A DNA stretch of 51,154 nucleotides, from the NCBI GenBank assembly GCA_902825985.1, contig CADEDC010000009.1, positions 1 through 51,154 of the forward strand, in the 5' to 3' direction. Numbering within the stretch: position 1 is the first letter of the stretch; the number at the start of each line of letters is the position of its first letter. Of the stretch, positions 1 to 8,533 are shown one piece after another. The DNA is from an uncultured Acidobacteriota bacterium (lineage in GTDB: Bacteria > Acidobacteriota > Vicinamibacteria > Vicinamibacterales > CAVVIG01). A program made the translations under genes and the position numbers. The notes under the pieces were generated by a model. It did no database searches, was not told the DNA's origin, and saw only the letters and a program-made list of their open reading frames with translations.

Positions 1-2600
1 CCGCTGTTGAACGCGAAGAGCACACCAATCTCGTTGCCGCTGAGCAGTTGGCGGACCACGGCGTTGTCGGCGCCGTTCGACGACACGTAGACGACGCTGC
101 CGGTGAAATTGTGCCGCAGGTCGAGCGGATTCGGGCCGCGGTCACGATCGAGGTTCGTCGGATCGGAACGGCCCGGCTCGGCCTGGACGGTCAACTGCGT
201 GACCAGCGGGGCGTTGTCCACCGCCTTGCCGAGCGAGTACTGCGCGTTGAACGTCAACCCCGCTCCGACGCGCTTGGTCGCCTGGAGCGACAGCGACTTG
301 AACGTCGACTCGCCGAGCGATCCCACTTCGTAGATATGGTTGAATCGCGGGTCGACGCGGGTGCTGGCATTTGCCGCGCCGGCGAAGATGGGCCGGCCGT
401 CGGCGAGCGACCCGACCGGATTCGCGAGGTTGATGTCGGTGACGACCGGCAGGTTCCAGCCTTTCGCGTACATCACGCCAATCGCCGTCGTGAAGTCGTT
501 GCCGAACGCCTTTTCGAGCTGCGCGTTGGACTGCCAGGTGCGGGCGACCTCGAACTCCGGGCTGACCGCCCACGGCGACTGCAGGGACAGGGTGCCGGTC
601 GGCACCGGATTCGGGAACGCCGGCGCACCCGCGGTCTGGCCGCTGGCATTGCCGCTGCCGCTGAACGTGTAGACCGGGGCCTTCGGCAGGCCGGACAGCT
701 GCAGCGCCTGCTCGTAGCCGCCGAGAATCGGCTGGTCGAACATCAGTCCGGTGCTGGCGCGCAGCACCGCGTCGCCGCCGAGTGCCCAGGCGACGCCGAC
801 CCGCGGGCTGATGTTGTTCGTGTCGACGTTGAAGGACCGCGTCTGCGCCAGCGGTGCGTCGGCCAGGCCGGCCGGATACCGGTAGAGGTCGTAGCGGAGC
901 CCGTAGAGCAGCTTGATGCGCGGGTGCACCTGCCAGTCGTCCTGCACGAACGCCGCGAACAGATTGGTGCTCATGTCGAAGGACGTGTCACCGGTGATCT
1001 GCGCCACCGTCGTGTACCCGATCGGGTTGGCACCGCTCCTCGCGGCGAGATACGAGGCGATGTTGGGGAACGTGTAGTGGAACTGCGGCGCCGCCACCCG
1101 CTCGTCGTAGACGTGCTGCCAGTCGACGCCGAACTTGTAGCTGTGGTTGCCGCGGACGTACGTGAAGTTGTCGATGACCTGCCAGATCTTCTGCTTGAAG
1201 TCGAAGCCGGCGCTGTTCTGGCCGGTGTTGGCGAACGGGCCGCCGAACGCCACGGCCGGGCTCGTGATGGTAATCGCCGGGCCGGTGCCCGAGTCGGCAT
1301 TGGCCGACGACGACTGGTGGCGCTGCGCAAACTGCACGCGCAGCTCGTTCAGGCGGTTCGAGCCGAGCGAGGTGATCAGCTGGGCCGCCGTCGAGTGCAT
1401 GCCGTCGAGGAAGTCGGTCTGCCGCTCGAGCGTCGCGCCGCCGCCGGTGCCGGCATTGTAGGGGGCATCGTTGGCGAAGCGGATCCAGCGAGCCGTCAAC
1501 CGGTTGTTCGCATTCAGCTGGTAGTCGACCTTGCCGATGGCGAACTTCGCCGTCTGCAGGTTCGGCGCGGCGGCCGGCTGCGGCGGCAGCCCGAGCTGCT
1601 CGACGACCGCCGGCGACGCCGTGATCAGGCTGTTCGCCGACAGATCGCGCCGCGTCTGTTCCCAGCCGGCGTAGAAGAACATCCGGTTCTTGATGACCGG
1701 CCCGCCGAGCGACGCCGTTCCGGTATCGACCTTGGTCGCCGGACGAACGGCATTCGCCGCCACGGGCGGGCAGGCCGCCGCCGGGGTCGTGCTGCCGCAG
1801 CCGAAGAAGAACGGGAACGCGCTGAAGCCGTTGCGGCGGAACAGGTAGCTTGCCTGGCCGCGGATGGCGTTCGTGCCCGACGGCGTGACCGCGTTGTAGA
1901 CCATGCCCATCGCCTGGCCGAACTCCGGCGCGAACCCGGTCGTGATCACCTTCACCTGCTCGATCATCACTTCCGACATCGGCAGCAGGCGAAGGCCGGC
2001 ACGATCCTTCTCGGTGTTCGTATTGCCGTCGATCTGGTAGTTGATGCGCATCGCCTGGCCGTTGGCCGCCAGGCGCGGCACGCCGAACTCGACGTTCTCG
2101 TAGCCGGTCACCCCGGGCTGGGCGAGCGCGAAGTTGTACGGATTGCGGGCGACGAGCGGCAGGCTGTGCACCTCGAGGTCGCTCATCGTATGGCCGATGT
2201 CGATGCGCGCGAGATCCAGCGCCGGCATCTGGTCGGCGCTGACCGTGACGGTCTCGTTCACGGCGCCGACTTCCAGCTCCGGATTGACGACCACCGTGGC
2301 ACCGACCGAGACGCGCAGCCCCGTCTGCTCGAACTTCTTGAACCCCTGCAGTTCGGCGACGACACGATAGGCGCCGAGCGGCAGCAGCGGCGCACGGAAC
2401 AGCCCGTCCTCGTTCGTGAGGACCGAACGCTCCGCGCCGTTGTCGGTATTGGTGATGGTGACGATGACGCCGGGCAGGATGCCGCCGGACGTATCGGTGA
2501 CGGTCCCCTCGATGGAACCGTTCGCGGCCTGCGATTGCGCGGCCGCGGGTGACGCTGCGACGAGCAGGCCGAGCACGATGGCGCTGAGAAGACGAATCAT
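1..2600 (-). CDS. TonB-dependent receptor-like outer-membrane protein with carboxypeptidase-regulatory-like domain (partial)
   Basis: The reading frame is open from the ATG at 2600 to the left edge (about 866 codons seen), so the C-terminal barrel is cut off by the window. Residues 1-22 form a signal peptide ending near AAAQ. Residues about 25-110 are a CarboxypepD_reg beta-sandwich (SIEGTVTDTSGGILPGV start, LPLGAYRVVAEL near its end). A plug-like region follows and then a long stretch rich in Asn, Tyr and aromatic residues typical of the barrel. This architecture is the large TonB-receptor family expanded in Acidobacteria; the substrate cannot be told. A GGAG ribosome site lies about 10 bases before the ATG and a TATACT -10 box lies inside the end of the upstream bshA. 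It may be co-transcribed with bshA (25 bases apart) or have its own promoter. Confidence 0.85.
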   Translation of the reverse strand, partial: MIRLLSAIVLGLLVAASPAAAQSQAANGSIEGTVTDTSGGILPGVIVTITNTDNGAERSVLTNEDGLFRAPLLPLGAYRVVAELQGFKKFEQTGLRVSVGATVVVNPELEVGAVNETVTVSADQMPALDLARIDIGHTMSDLEVHSLPLVARNPYNFALAQPGVTGYENVEFGVPRLAANGQAMRINYQIDGNTNTEKDRAGLRLLPMSEVMIEQVKVITTGFAPEFGQAMGMVYNAVTPSGTNAIRGQASYLFRRNGFSAFPFFFGCGSTTPAAACPPVAANAVRPATKVDTGTASLGGPVIKNRMFFYAGWEQTRRDLSANSLITASPAVVEQLGLPPQPAAAPNLQTAKFAIGKVDYQLNANNRLTARWIRFANDAPYNAGTGGGATLERQTDFLDGMHSTAAQLITSLGSNRLNELRVQFAQRHQSSSANADSGTGPAITITSPAVAFGGPFANTGQNSAGFDFKQKIWQVIDNFTYVRGNHSYKFGVDWQHVYDERVAAPQFHYTFPNIASYLAARSGANPIGYTTVAQITGDTSFDMSTNLFAAFVQDDWQVHPRIKLLYGLRYDLYRYPAGLADAPLAQTRSFNVDTNNISPRVGVAWALGGDAVLRASTGLMFDQPILGGYEQALQLSGLPKAPVYTFSGSGNASGQTAGAPAFPNPVPTGTLSLQSPWAVSPEFEVARTWQSNAQLEKAFGNDFTTAIGVMYAKGWNLPVVTDINLANPVGSLADGRPIFAGAANASTRVDPRFNHIYEVGSLGESTFKSLSLQATKRVGAGLTFNAQYSLGKAVDNAPLVTQLTVQAEPGRSDPTNLDRDRGPNPLDLRHNFTGSVVYVSSNGADNAVVRQLLSGNEIGVLFAFNS

Positions 2601-2625
2601 CGAATTGCGGGCTCCATGAATGAGG

Positions 2626-3801
2626 TCAGCTCGGAGTATACCCCCGCGCTGCGCGTCGCAGGACCGCCTCGTAGTAGTCCTCATACAGTGGAACGATGCG
2701 CGATTCGGAAAACCGTTCTTCGACGATCCGGCGGGCGGCGCGCGCCATCTCCGCCTGACGCGCCGGGTCGGTGGCCAGCCGCACCGCGGACGCGGCCATG
2801 CCGTCGAGATCGTCGGTGGCATGGAGGAACCCGTTGACCCCGTCCTCGATGACCTCCGGCAAGCCGCCGACCCGTGACGCCACCACCGGCACCTCGCACG
2901 CCAGCGCCTCGAGCGCGGCGAGGCCGAAGCTCTCCTGCGAGGACGGCAGGATGAACCCATCGGCCACCGACAGCAGCGGGACGACCTGCTCCTGCACGCC
3001 GAGAAACGCCACGTCGTCCGCGACGTCGAGCTGGCGTGACAGCCGGACGGCCTCGCCCATGTCGGGACCGTCGCCGACCATCAGCAATGTCGCCGGCACC
3101 TGCGCGCGGACGCGCGCGAACACCTCGATCACCACCGGGGTCCGCTTCACCGTCCGGAAGTTCGACACGTGGATGAACACCGCCTGCCCGGCTGGCGCGA
3201 GGCGGGCTCGCAGGCCGCCGACGTCACGGCGGCGGTAGCGCGAGCAATCGAGGAAGTTCGGAATGACACGAATCTCCGACCGGACGCCGAGATGGCGAAT
3301 CGTGTCGGCCTTCAGGCTCTCCGACACCGTCGTGACGCCGTCCGACTGCTCGATGCAGAACGCCACCGTCTCCTTGTAGGTGGGATCGCCGCCGAGCAGC
3401 GTGATGTCGGTGCCGTGCAGCGTCGTGATGGTGCGAGGAACGGGCGCCGCCGGCGGCGCGGTGCCGCGCCAGGTCGACGCCAGAATCTGGCGCGCGAGAT
3501 ACGCGGCGGTCGCGTGCGGAATCGCGTAGTGCGCGTGAACGATGTCGAGCCGTTCGTCGCGCGACACCTGGACGATCTTGTTGGCGAGCGACAGGAGATA
3601 CTGCGGCTCCCGGAACAGCGGATAGGTCGGCGTCTCGACGCGATGGAACGACAGGCCGGGCGTGTAGTCGGTGAGGCGTACCGGCGTGTCGGCACTGAGG
3701 ATGTGGACGCGGTGGCCGCGCGCCGCGAGCCCCTTACCCAATTCCGTGGCGATGATGCCGCTGCCGCCGACCGAGGCGTAACAGATGATGCCGACGTTCA
3801 T
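2626..3801 (-). CDS. bshA: N-acetyl-alpha-D-glucosaminyl L-malate synthase BshA (GT4)
   Basis: 391 aa, the usual length for BshA. It transfers GlcNAc from UDP-GlcNAc to L-malate, the first step of bacillithiol synthesis, in the cytoplasm. The N-terminus MNVGIICYASVGGSGIIATE carries the family's glycine-rich acceptor loop. The C-terminal half has the GT4 donor-site EX7E signature (SSQESFGLAALEAL) followed by PVVASRVGGLPEVI. The ATG at 3801 was chosen because a longer open frame upstream belongs to the preceding gene: the start overlaps the bshB1 stop by four bases (ATGA), so the two are translationally coupled. BshC, the last enzyme of the pathway, is not in the window. Confidence 0.9.
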   Translation of the reverse strand: MNVGIICYASVGGSGIIATELGKGLAARGHRVHILSADTPVRLTDYTPGLSFHRVETPTYPLFREPQYLLSLANKIVQVSRDERLDIVHAHYAIPHATAAYLARQILASTWRGTAPPAAPVPRTITTLHGTDITLLGGDPTYKETVAFCIEQSDGVTTVSESLKADTIRHLGVRSEIRVIPNFLDCSRYRRRDVGGLRARLAPAGQAVFIHVSNFRTVKRTPVVIEVFARVRAQVPATLLMVGDGPDMGEAVRLSRQLDVADDVAFLGVQEQVVPLLSVADGFILPSSQESFGLAALEALACEVPVVASRVGGLPEVIEDGVNGFLHATDDLDGMAASAVRLATDPARQAEMARAARRIVEERFSESRIVPLYEDYYEAVLRRAARGYTPS

Positions 3802-4499
3802 GGCAGCGCCCGCAACAGGCTGCCGCGGACCGCCAGGTCGCGCACGACGAATCCTTCGGCCCAGCGGCAACCGGTGATGGCGCCGAACTGCGCGTCGCGA
3901 CTCTCGATCAGCTGCCGGAACAGCGGGGTGTTCAGCCGCGTCGCCGCCGCGGCGCCGTCGGGCGGCCGGAACTGGCTGACGTGGCAGTCGAGCGCCTGAC
4001 GCTTCTTCTCGTAGTAGTCGGACACGTCGATCACGAACGACGGCGGCACGCTGTCGTTGATGAAGTAGTAGCAGATCCAGTCGACCTTCCACGCCTCGCC
4101 TTCGCCGGGATAGCGGCGCAGCCCGGCATTGAAGGCGGCTTCGGTCAGCACCGCGCTGGCCGCGACGTGATCCGGATGGCGATCCGACCAGTACGGCACG
4201 GCGATGGTCCGCGGCCGGTGGGCCCGAATGAACGCGACGGCATGTGCGAGATGCGCCGGATCCTTGCCGATCTGGCGATCCGCCCAGCGCAGGTTCTCGC
4301 GGAACCGCGCGCCGAGCACCCCACGGGCAGCCTCCGACTCCCGCATCCGGACATCAGGAGTACCGTTGCTCCCCATCTCGCCGGCGGTGAGATCGCACAG
4401 GCCGACGCCATGCCCCATCGCCGTGTGGCGGGCGATGGCGCCGCCCATGCCGATCTCGAGATCGTCGGGATGCGGGCCGAAGACGAGCAGATCGAGCAT
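3798..4499 (-). CDS. bshB1: Bacillithiol biosynthesis deacetylase BshB1 (LmbE/PIG-L family)
   Basis: 233 aa. It removes the acetyl group from GlcNAc-malate to give GlcN-malate, the second bacillithiol step. The zinc site of the LmbE/PIG-L family is visible: PHPDD at residues 9-13 followed by E15, and a downstream HPDH motif in DRHPDH. The length and the placement directly before bshA support BshB1 rather than another LmbE deacetylase such as a mycothiol-conjugate amidase. Its stop overlaps the bshA start. It begins 19 bases after the FAD oxidoreductase gene, so the three probably form one operon. Confidence 0.9.
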   Translation of the reverse strand: MLDLLVFGPHPDDLEIGMGGAIARHTAMGHGVGLCDLTAGEMGSNGTPDVRMRESEAARGVLGARFRENLRWADRQIGKDPAHLAHAVAFIRAHRPRTIAVPYWSDRHPDHVAASAVLTEAAFNAGLRRYPGEGEAWKVDWICYYFINDSVPPSFVIDVSDYYEKKRQALDCHVSQFRPPDGAAAATRLNTPLFRQLIESRDAQFGAITGCRWAEGFVVRDLAVRGSLLRALP

Positions 4500-4518
4500 G
4501 GGACCCTTCCCGGCGCGC

Positions 4519-5739
4519 CTATCCGCGCGTGAACCCGAATACCTCGTCCACCGGATCGGTTTCGGCGAGGTAATGGCGCAGCAGGATACGGCTGGCGAGA
4601 TACGCCTCGGTCACCGAGTGGGCGCCGCCGCCGAAGGCGAACAGATGGCGGGGAAAGTTGCGATGCGGACCGATGTACGGCAGGCCGTCCGCGGTCTCGC
4701 CATAGAGCGCGTCCCAGCCATGTGACGGTGCGAGGCCGGAGATGTCCGGAAACAGCGTCGACAACTCGTACATCAGCTGCCCGGTACGCTGCACGAGCGT
4801 CCTGGCGCGGGCGCCAGGCGTCGCCGCCGGACCATCGGCTCCCGACACCAGCAGCCGCTCGTCGTCGACCCATCGGACGAAGTGCGCGGGGTCGGCCGAA
4901 TCGACCAGCACGTGCGTCATCGCGCCCAGCGTCCTGCGCACACGGGCCGGCACCGGGTCGGTCAACGCCAGGTAGGTGTGCCGCGGGGTGACGTGGCGAA
5001 CCAGGGAGGGAAACAGTCCGGTCGGTCGGCCGGTGGCGACGATCACGCGGTAGGCGGTGACCGTGGCGTCCGCGGTCACGACCGCGACGGCCGTGGGACC
5101 GGTCCGGATCCGCTTCACCGGCGAGCGTTCGAACAACGCTGCGCCGCGATCCACCGCGGCCATCGCCAGGCCGAGGGCGGCGCGGTAGGGATCCAGGGTT
5201 GCCCCGTCACGCGTCCGGATGGCCGCCGTCACGTCGGTACCGGCCTCCGGCCGGGCCTGCCGGGCGTTGGCCAGCACCGCGTCGAGTCCGGCGTCCTTGC
5301 GGGCCCGCGCCTCGCGCTTCAGGGCGGCTGCCTGCTCGACGGTCCGGCCGATGACCAAGGAGTGCCGCGGTTCGAGGGCGCAGCGCACCTCGAGGCGCCG
5401 CAGGAGCGCCGAGAAGTCCAGCGCGGCGCGCCGCCACGCCTGCCAGGCCCGCCGTGACGCCCGGAGTCCGAGGCTCTGCTCGATCTGGTGGAATCCCCCA
5501 GGCGGAACATCGGCAAGCCAGCCAAAGGCGTCGGCGCTGCTGGCCCGACCCACCTGCTCGGCTTCTATGAGGACCACCTTCACGCCGGCCGCGGCGAACG
5601 CATACGCCGCGGCACACCCGGTCAGGCCGCCGCCGATGATGGCCACATCTGTCGACACCGGCGTCTTGAGTCTGGGATACGCAGGGACCCGCGACCGTGG
5701 ATAACGCTCCAGCCAGGGAGACTGCCCGTACCTCGCCAT
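4519..5739 (-). CDS. FAD-dependent amine/glycine oxidase-like oxidoreductase (DAO family)
   Basis: 406 aa. The dinucleotide-binding fold is near the N-terminus (DVAIIGGGLTGCAAAYAF, about residues 31-48, with an acidic residue closing strand 2 in LIEAE). The C-terminus has the typical FAD-closing segment (DGLPYIGPHRNFPRHLFAFG followed by GGAHSV). The overall layout resembles the PuuB/OrdL branch of the DAO family, which oxidises amines or amino acids; the substrate is unknown. It is the first gene of an apparent operon with bshB1 and bshA, a link I cannot explain functionally. A TATGAT box at 5748-5753 lies 8 bases before the ATG, so the transcript is probably leaderless. Confidence 0.8.
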   Translation of the reverse strand: MARYGQSPWLERYPRSRVPAYPRLKTPVSTDVAIIGGGLTGCAAAYAFAAAGVKVVLIEAEQVGRASSADAFGWLADVPPGGFHQIEQSLGLRASRRAWQAWRRAALDFSALLRRLEVRCALEPRHSLVIGRTVEQAAALKREARARKDAGLDAVLANARQARPEAGTDVTAAIRTRDGATLDPYRAALGLAMAAVDRGAALFERSPVKRIRTGPTAVAVVTADATVTAYRVIVATGRPTGLFPSLVRHVTPRHTYLALTDPVPARVRRTLGAMTHVLVDSADPAHFVRWVDDERLLVSGADGPAATPGARARTLVQRTGQLMYELSTLFPDISGLAPSHGWDALYGETADGLPYIGPHRNFPRHLFAFGGGAHSVTEAYLASRILLRHYLAETDPVDEVFGFTRG

Positions 5740-5747
5740 GTGGCGGC

Positions 5748-5753
5748 ATCATA
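5748..5753 (-). promoter_or_regulatory. -10 box TATGAT of the FAD oxidoreductase-bsh operon
   Basis: TATGAT on the minus strand matches the sigma-70 -10 consensus at five of six positions and sits 8 bases before the ATG at 5739. That spacing would put the transcription start at or next to the A of the start codon. No good -35 box was seen. Confidence 0.5.
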
Positions 5754-5800
5754 ACTGACGACGGCACAGGCGGGGTTTCCGACGTGGCGGCCGAGGCCGC

Positions 5801-6715
5801 CTACCTCCCCTGCTCGAACGGCTTGAGGACCGTCGCGATGAACTGATGGGTGGGGGTCGGAACGCCGAGCATCCTGCCGAGGCGGGCGATGGTGCCACTC
5901 AGGAACGGCAGCTCGAGCCGGCGCCCACGCTCGAGATCCTCCAACATCGAAGACTTCGTAGCGGGCGGCATCGCATGGTATGAGGCGACAATCGCCGGAA
6001 TGACGGACGGATCGAGGGCAATCCCGCTCGCAATCGCCACCGCGAACGACTCGGCCAGCGCCGCCTCCAGCAATTGGCTCAAGCCCGGGTCGTTCACGAT
6101 GACGCCCATCGGGCACCGCGTCACGGCCGTCAGGCCGCTGAACGCGGAAAGGCGCGTGAACTTCGTCCAGATCTCGACCTCGATGGCATCGCTCAGCACC
6201 GCCTCGAAGCCCGCGCCGTCGCAGGCGGCGCGCAGGTCACGGAGGGACGGCGGCGCGGCCCCGGCGAGCGGCCCGAAAATGAGCCGCCCCATGGCCGTGT
6301 GCCGGATCACGCCAGGCTCCGAAATCACCGCCGAGACATAGCAGGTGCCGCCGGCCGCGTGATCGCGACCGACCGCGGCGGTCAGCATGTCCACGGCGGC
6401 GACCCCGTTCTGCAGCGGCACCACGACGGTCTGCGGACCAATCAGCGGCCCGAGGGTCGGCAACGCCGACTCGACGTCGTAGAGCTTGACCGCAAACAGG
6501 ACGACGTCGGCCGGACCCACCGTGGCGGGATCGTCGGTCGCCGACACCGCCGGCAGCACGACGTTGCCCTCGGGACTGTCGATGCGAAGGCCGTTCCTCC
6601 GCATGGCGGCGAGATGGGCGCCGCGCGCGAGGAACGTGACGTCCACACCCGCCGCCGCCAGCCGTCCACCGAAATACCCGCCGACGCCACCGCTGCCGAC
6701 GATCGCGACCTTCAT
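5801..6715 (-). CDS. panE: 2-dehydropantoate 2-reductase (ketopantoate reductase family)
   Basis: 304 aa. It reduces ketopantoate to pantoate with NADPH in coenzyme A synthesis. The N-terminal Rossmann motif is MKVAIVGSGGVGGYFGGRLA, and the family's second signature FAVKLYDVESAL follows at about residue 74. The catalytic lysine is in EIWTKFT and the C-terminal helix domain has the KSSMLEDLERGRRLEL signature. The family also contains paralogues of unknown substrate, so panE is likely but not certain. It is a stand-alone minus-strand gene; a TACCAT box lies 7 bases before its ATG. Confidence 0.8.
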   Translation of the reverse strand: MKVAIVGSGGVGGYFGGRLAAAGVDVTFLARGAHLAAMRRNGLRIDSPEGNVVLPAVSATDDPATVGPADVVLFAVKLYDVESALPTLGPLIGPQTVVVPLQNGVAAVDMLTAAVGRDHAAGGTCYVSAVISEPGVIRHTAMGRLIFGPLAGAAPPSLRDLRAACDGAGFEAVLSDAIEVEIWTKFTRLSAFSGLTAVTRCPMGVIVNDPGLSQLLEAALAESFAVAIASGIALDPSVIPAIVASYHAMPPATKSSMLEDLERGRRLELPFLSGTIARLGRMLGVPTPTHQFIATVLKPFEQGR

Positions 6716-6722
6716 GTTGACG

Positions 6723-6728
6723 ATGGTA
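6723..6728 (-). promoter_or_regulatory. Candidate -10 box (TACCAT) of panE
   Basis: TACCAT on the minus strand, 7 bases before the ATG at 6715. It matches the -10 consensus at four of six positions, and the spacing fits a leaderless start. The case rests mainly on the same arrangement at other genes in the window. Confidence 0.3.
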
Positions 6729-6807
6729 ATGCAGGCGCGCCGTGATGATCGCTGCCTCCGGGCGACACCGATTCGAGGTTGGCGGCAGGATTGCTCCGGT
6801 CCGGAGC

Positions 6808-7692
6808 ATGTCAGAACAGGTCCAGTCGGAACCGAAGTCCCCGTTTCCCGAACAGAAGCTCAGCAAGCCGGGTCTGGAGTCAGACCTCACGCCGCGACCC
6901 CGGTACGAAGCACCGCACTACCGGCCGGCCGGCAAGCTTGACGGAAAGATTGCGCTCGTCACCGGCGGCGATTCCGGCATCGGACGCGCCGTCGCACTCA
7001 TCTACGCGCGCGAGGGGGCGAACGTCGCGATCACGGCGCTACCCGAGGAGCGCCGTGACGCGGCCGAAACCCGGGCGGCGGTCGAGGGCGTCGGTCGGCG
7101 CTGCCTCGTCATCGAAGGCGATCTGACCGATCGCGACGTGTGCGTCGAGGCCATCGAGCGGACCGTCGCCGAGTTCGGAGGGCTCGATATCCTGGTCTCG
7201 AACGCCGCCCACCAGAACCGCAAGCCGTCTCTCGAAGAGGTGGACGACGAGGAATGGGATCGGACGTTCAAGACGAACGTCTATGCGTACTTTCGTCTCG
7301 TCCGGGCGGCTCTGCCCCACCTGAAAGCCGGGGCGTCGATCATCGCCACCGGATCGGTCGCCGGCATCAAGGGGTCGCCGCAACTGCCCGACTACTCGGC
7401 GACCAAGGGGGCCATGCACGCGTTCACGAAGGCGCTGGCACAACAGCTCATCAGCCGCGGCATCCGGGTGAACTGCGTCGCGCCGGGTCCCGTCTGGACG
7501 CCGCTCAACGCCGCCGACGAAGGGCTGCCGCCGGACAAGGTGGCGCAGTTCGGCGCCAAGACGCCGCTGGAACGGCCGGCGCAGCCGGAGGAGATCGCGC
7601 CCGCCTACGTCTTCTTCGCGTCAGACGCCGACTCCAGCTTCCTCACGGGAGTGATCCTTCCGGCGCTCGGCGGCGAGACCGTCGGCGGATAG
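6808..7692 (+). CDS. Short-chain dehydrogenase/reductase, YghA/general-stress-protein-39-like
   Basis: 294 aa from the ATG at 6808. NAD(P)-binding motif TGGDSGIGRA at about residues 54-63, NNAG-equivalent SNAAH, catalytic Ser in TGSVAGIKG and the YxxxK pair in YSATKGAMH. The N-terminal extension (PFPEQKLSKPGLESDL) is typical of the YghA/YdaD/YhxC SDR subgroup, which reduces small aldehydes or ketones; the natural substrate is uncertain. That extension begins at the ATG at 6808, so I prefer it to an upstream GTG at 6742, although neither has a good ribosome site. Its stop is 7 bases from the stop of the convergent PEGA gene. Confidence 0.85.
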   Translation: MSEQVQSEPKSPFPEQKLSKPGLESDLTPRPRYEAPHYRPAGKLDGKIALVTGGDSGIGRAVALIYAREGANVAITALPEERRDAAETRAAVEGVGRRCLVIEGDLTDRDVCVEAIERTVAEFGGLDILVSNAAHQNRKPSLEEVDDEEWDRTFKTNVYAYFRLVRAALPHLKAGASIIATGSVAGIKGSPQLPDYSATKGAMHAFTKALAQQLISRGIRVNCVAPGPVWTPLNAADEGLPPDKVAQFGAKTPLERPAQPEEIAPAYVFFASDADSSFLTGVILPALGGETVGG

Positions 7693-7699
7693 ATCGGGG

Positions 7700-8488
7700 T
7701 CACTCCTGCGATGCCGGCGTGTCACCCTTCTTGAGACGATCGCGAGCCTTCTCGACATCGCGGTGGAAGACGAACAGGTTGTCGGCCTTGCCGTCCGGGT
7801 CGGTGAAGTTGAACTGCTTGCCGCCCTTCAACTTGATCTTCAGATTCTTGTCCAGGTAATCGATTTCGAACGTCTCGAACTCCAGCAGGCCCGATCGAAA
7901 CGCATCGTCCTTGTCAGTGGTTTCGTAGCGCAGACCCTGTGGGGTGGCGACCAGGCGGCCCTTGCAGGAGCCCATGCGGTGCTTGTGAATGACGTCGATC
8001 CTGGCGTCGAGCCGCACCTCGCGCAGCTTGATCGTGACGTCGTTCGCGCCGGGATTCAGCGTGACGTCACGTGCGACCCCCTCGAAGCCGGGCGCGGAGA
8101 TGTTGATCTTGTGCGCCCCGGCTTTGACCTCGGTGGTGGTGAGCGGCGTCTTGCCGACGAACGTACGGTCGACGAATACCTGCGCATCGGGCACGTCGCT
8201 GTCGACGCGCAGGGTGACGAGGTCGGGGTCCGGGGCCGGCGCCGGTGGTGGCGCGGGTGCCGGCTCCGGCTTCGGAGCGGCGGCGCGGCGGCGCGGCTCC
8301 GGCGCGGGCGGCGGTTCCGGTTTGGGCTCCGGCTTCGGCGCCACCGCCGGTGGCGGCGCGGTCGGCTTGGGCGCCACCGCCGCGGGGTCGTCCACGGACT
8401 TGGCTGGCTCGGGCGACGAACATGAAGCGGTCACCGCCCCGGCAATCGCCAGCCCGGCAACGAAGCGAATCAGCACGCGTGTGTCCAC
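7700..8488 (-). CDS. PEGA-domain lipoprotein with Pro-rich linker
   Basis: 262 aa from a GTG with a GAGGA ribosome site. A lipoprotein signal ends at the cysteine in TASC (residue 23), so the protein is probably anchored in a membrane and faces the periplasm. Residues about 28-90 are a Pro/Ala/Lys/Arg-rich spacer. Residues about 90-155 form a PEGA-type beta domain (VTLRVDSDVPDAQVFVDRTF start, VGKTPL turn). The last 100 residues, starting near DVIHKHRMGSCKG, form a separate beta-rich domain I cannot name; its lysine-rich core and LEFETFEIDYL segment resemble a PH-like fold. Function unknown; PEGA domains usually bind the cell surface. Confidence 0.75.
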   Translation of the reverse strand: MDTRVLIRFVAGLAIAGAVTASCSSPEPAKSVDDPAAVAPKPTAPPPAVAPKPEPKPEPPPAPEPRRRAAAPKPEPAPAPPPAPAPDPDLVTLRVDSDVPDAQVFVDRTFVGKTPLTTTEVKAGAHKINISAPGFEGVARDVTLNPGANDVTIKLREVRLDARIDVIHKHRMGSCKGRLVATPQGLRYETTDKDDAFRSGLLEFETFEIDYLDKNLKIKLKGGKQFNFTDPDGKADNLFVFHRDVEKARDRLKKGDTPASQE

Positions 8489-8533
8489 GGCGACATCCTC
8501 AGTGATGGAGTTCCAATGCCATCCTAGCCGAGC

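Noticed and set aside
48-2552. 834-codon open frame on the plus strand, opposite the TonB-type receptor
   Set aside because: It is rich in Arg, Ala and Gly with no domain, while the minus strand reads as a clear receptor. High GC leaves stops rare in the antisense frame.
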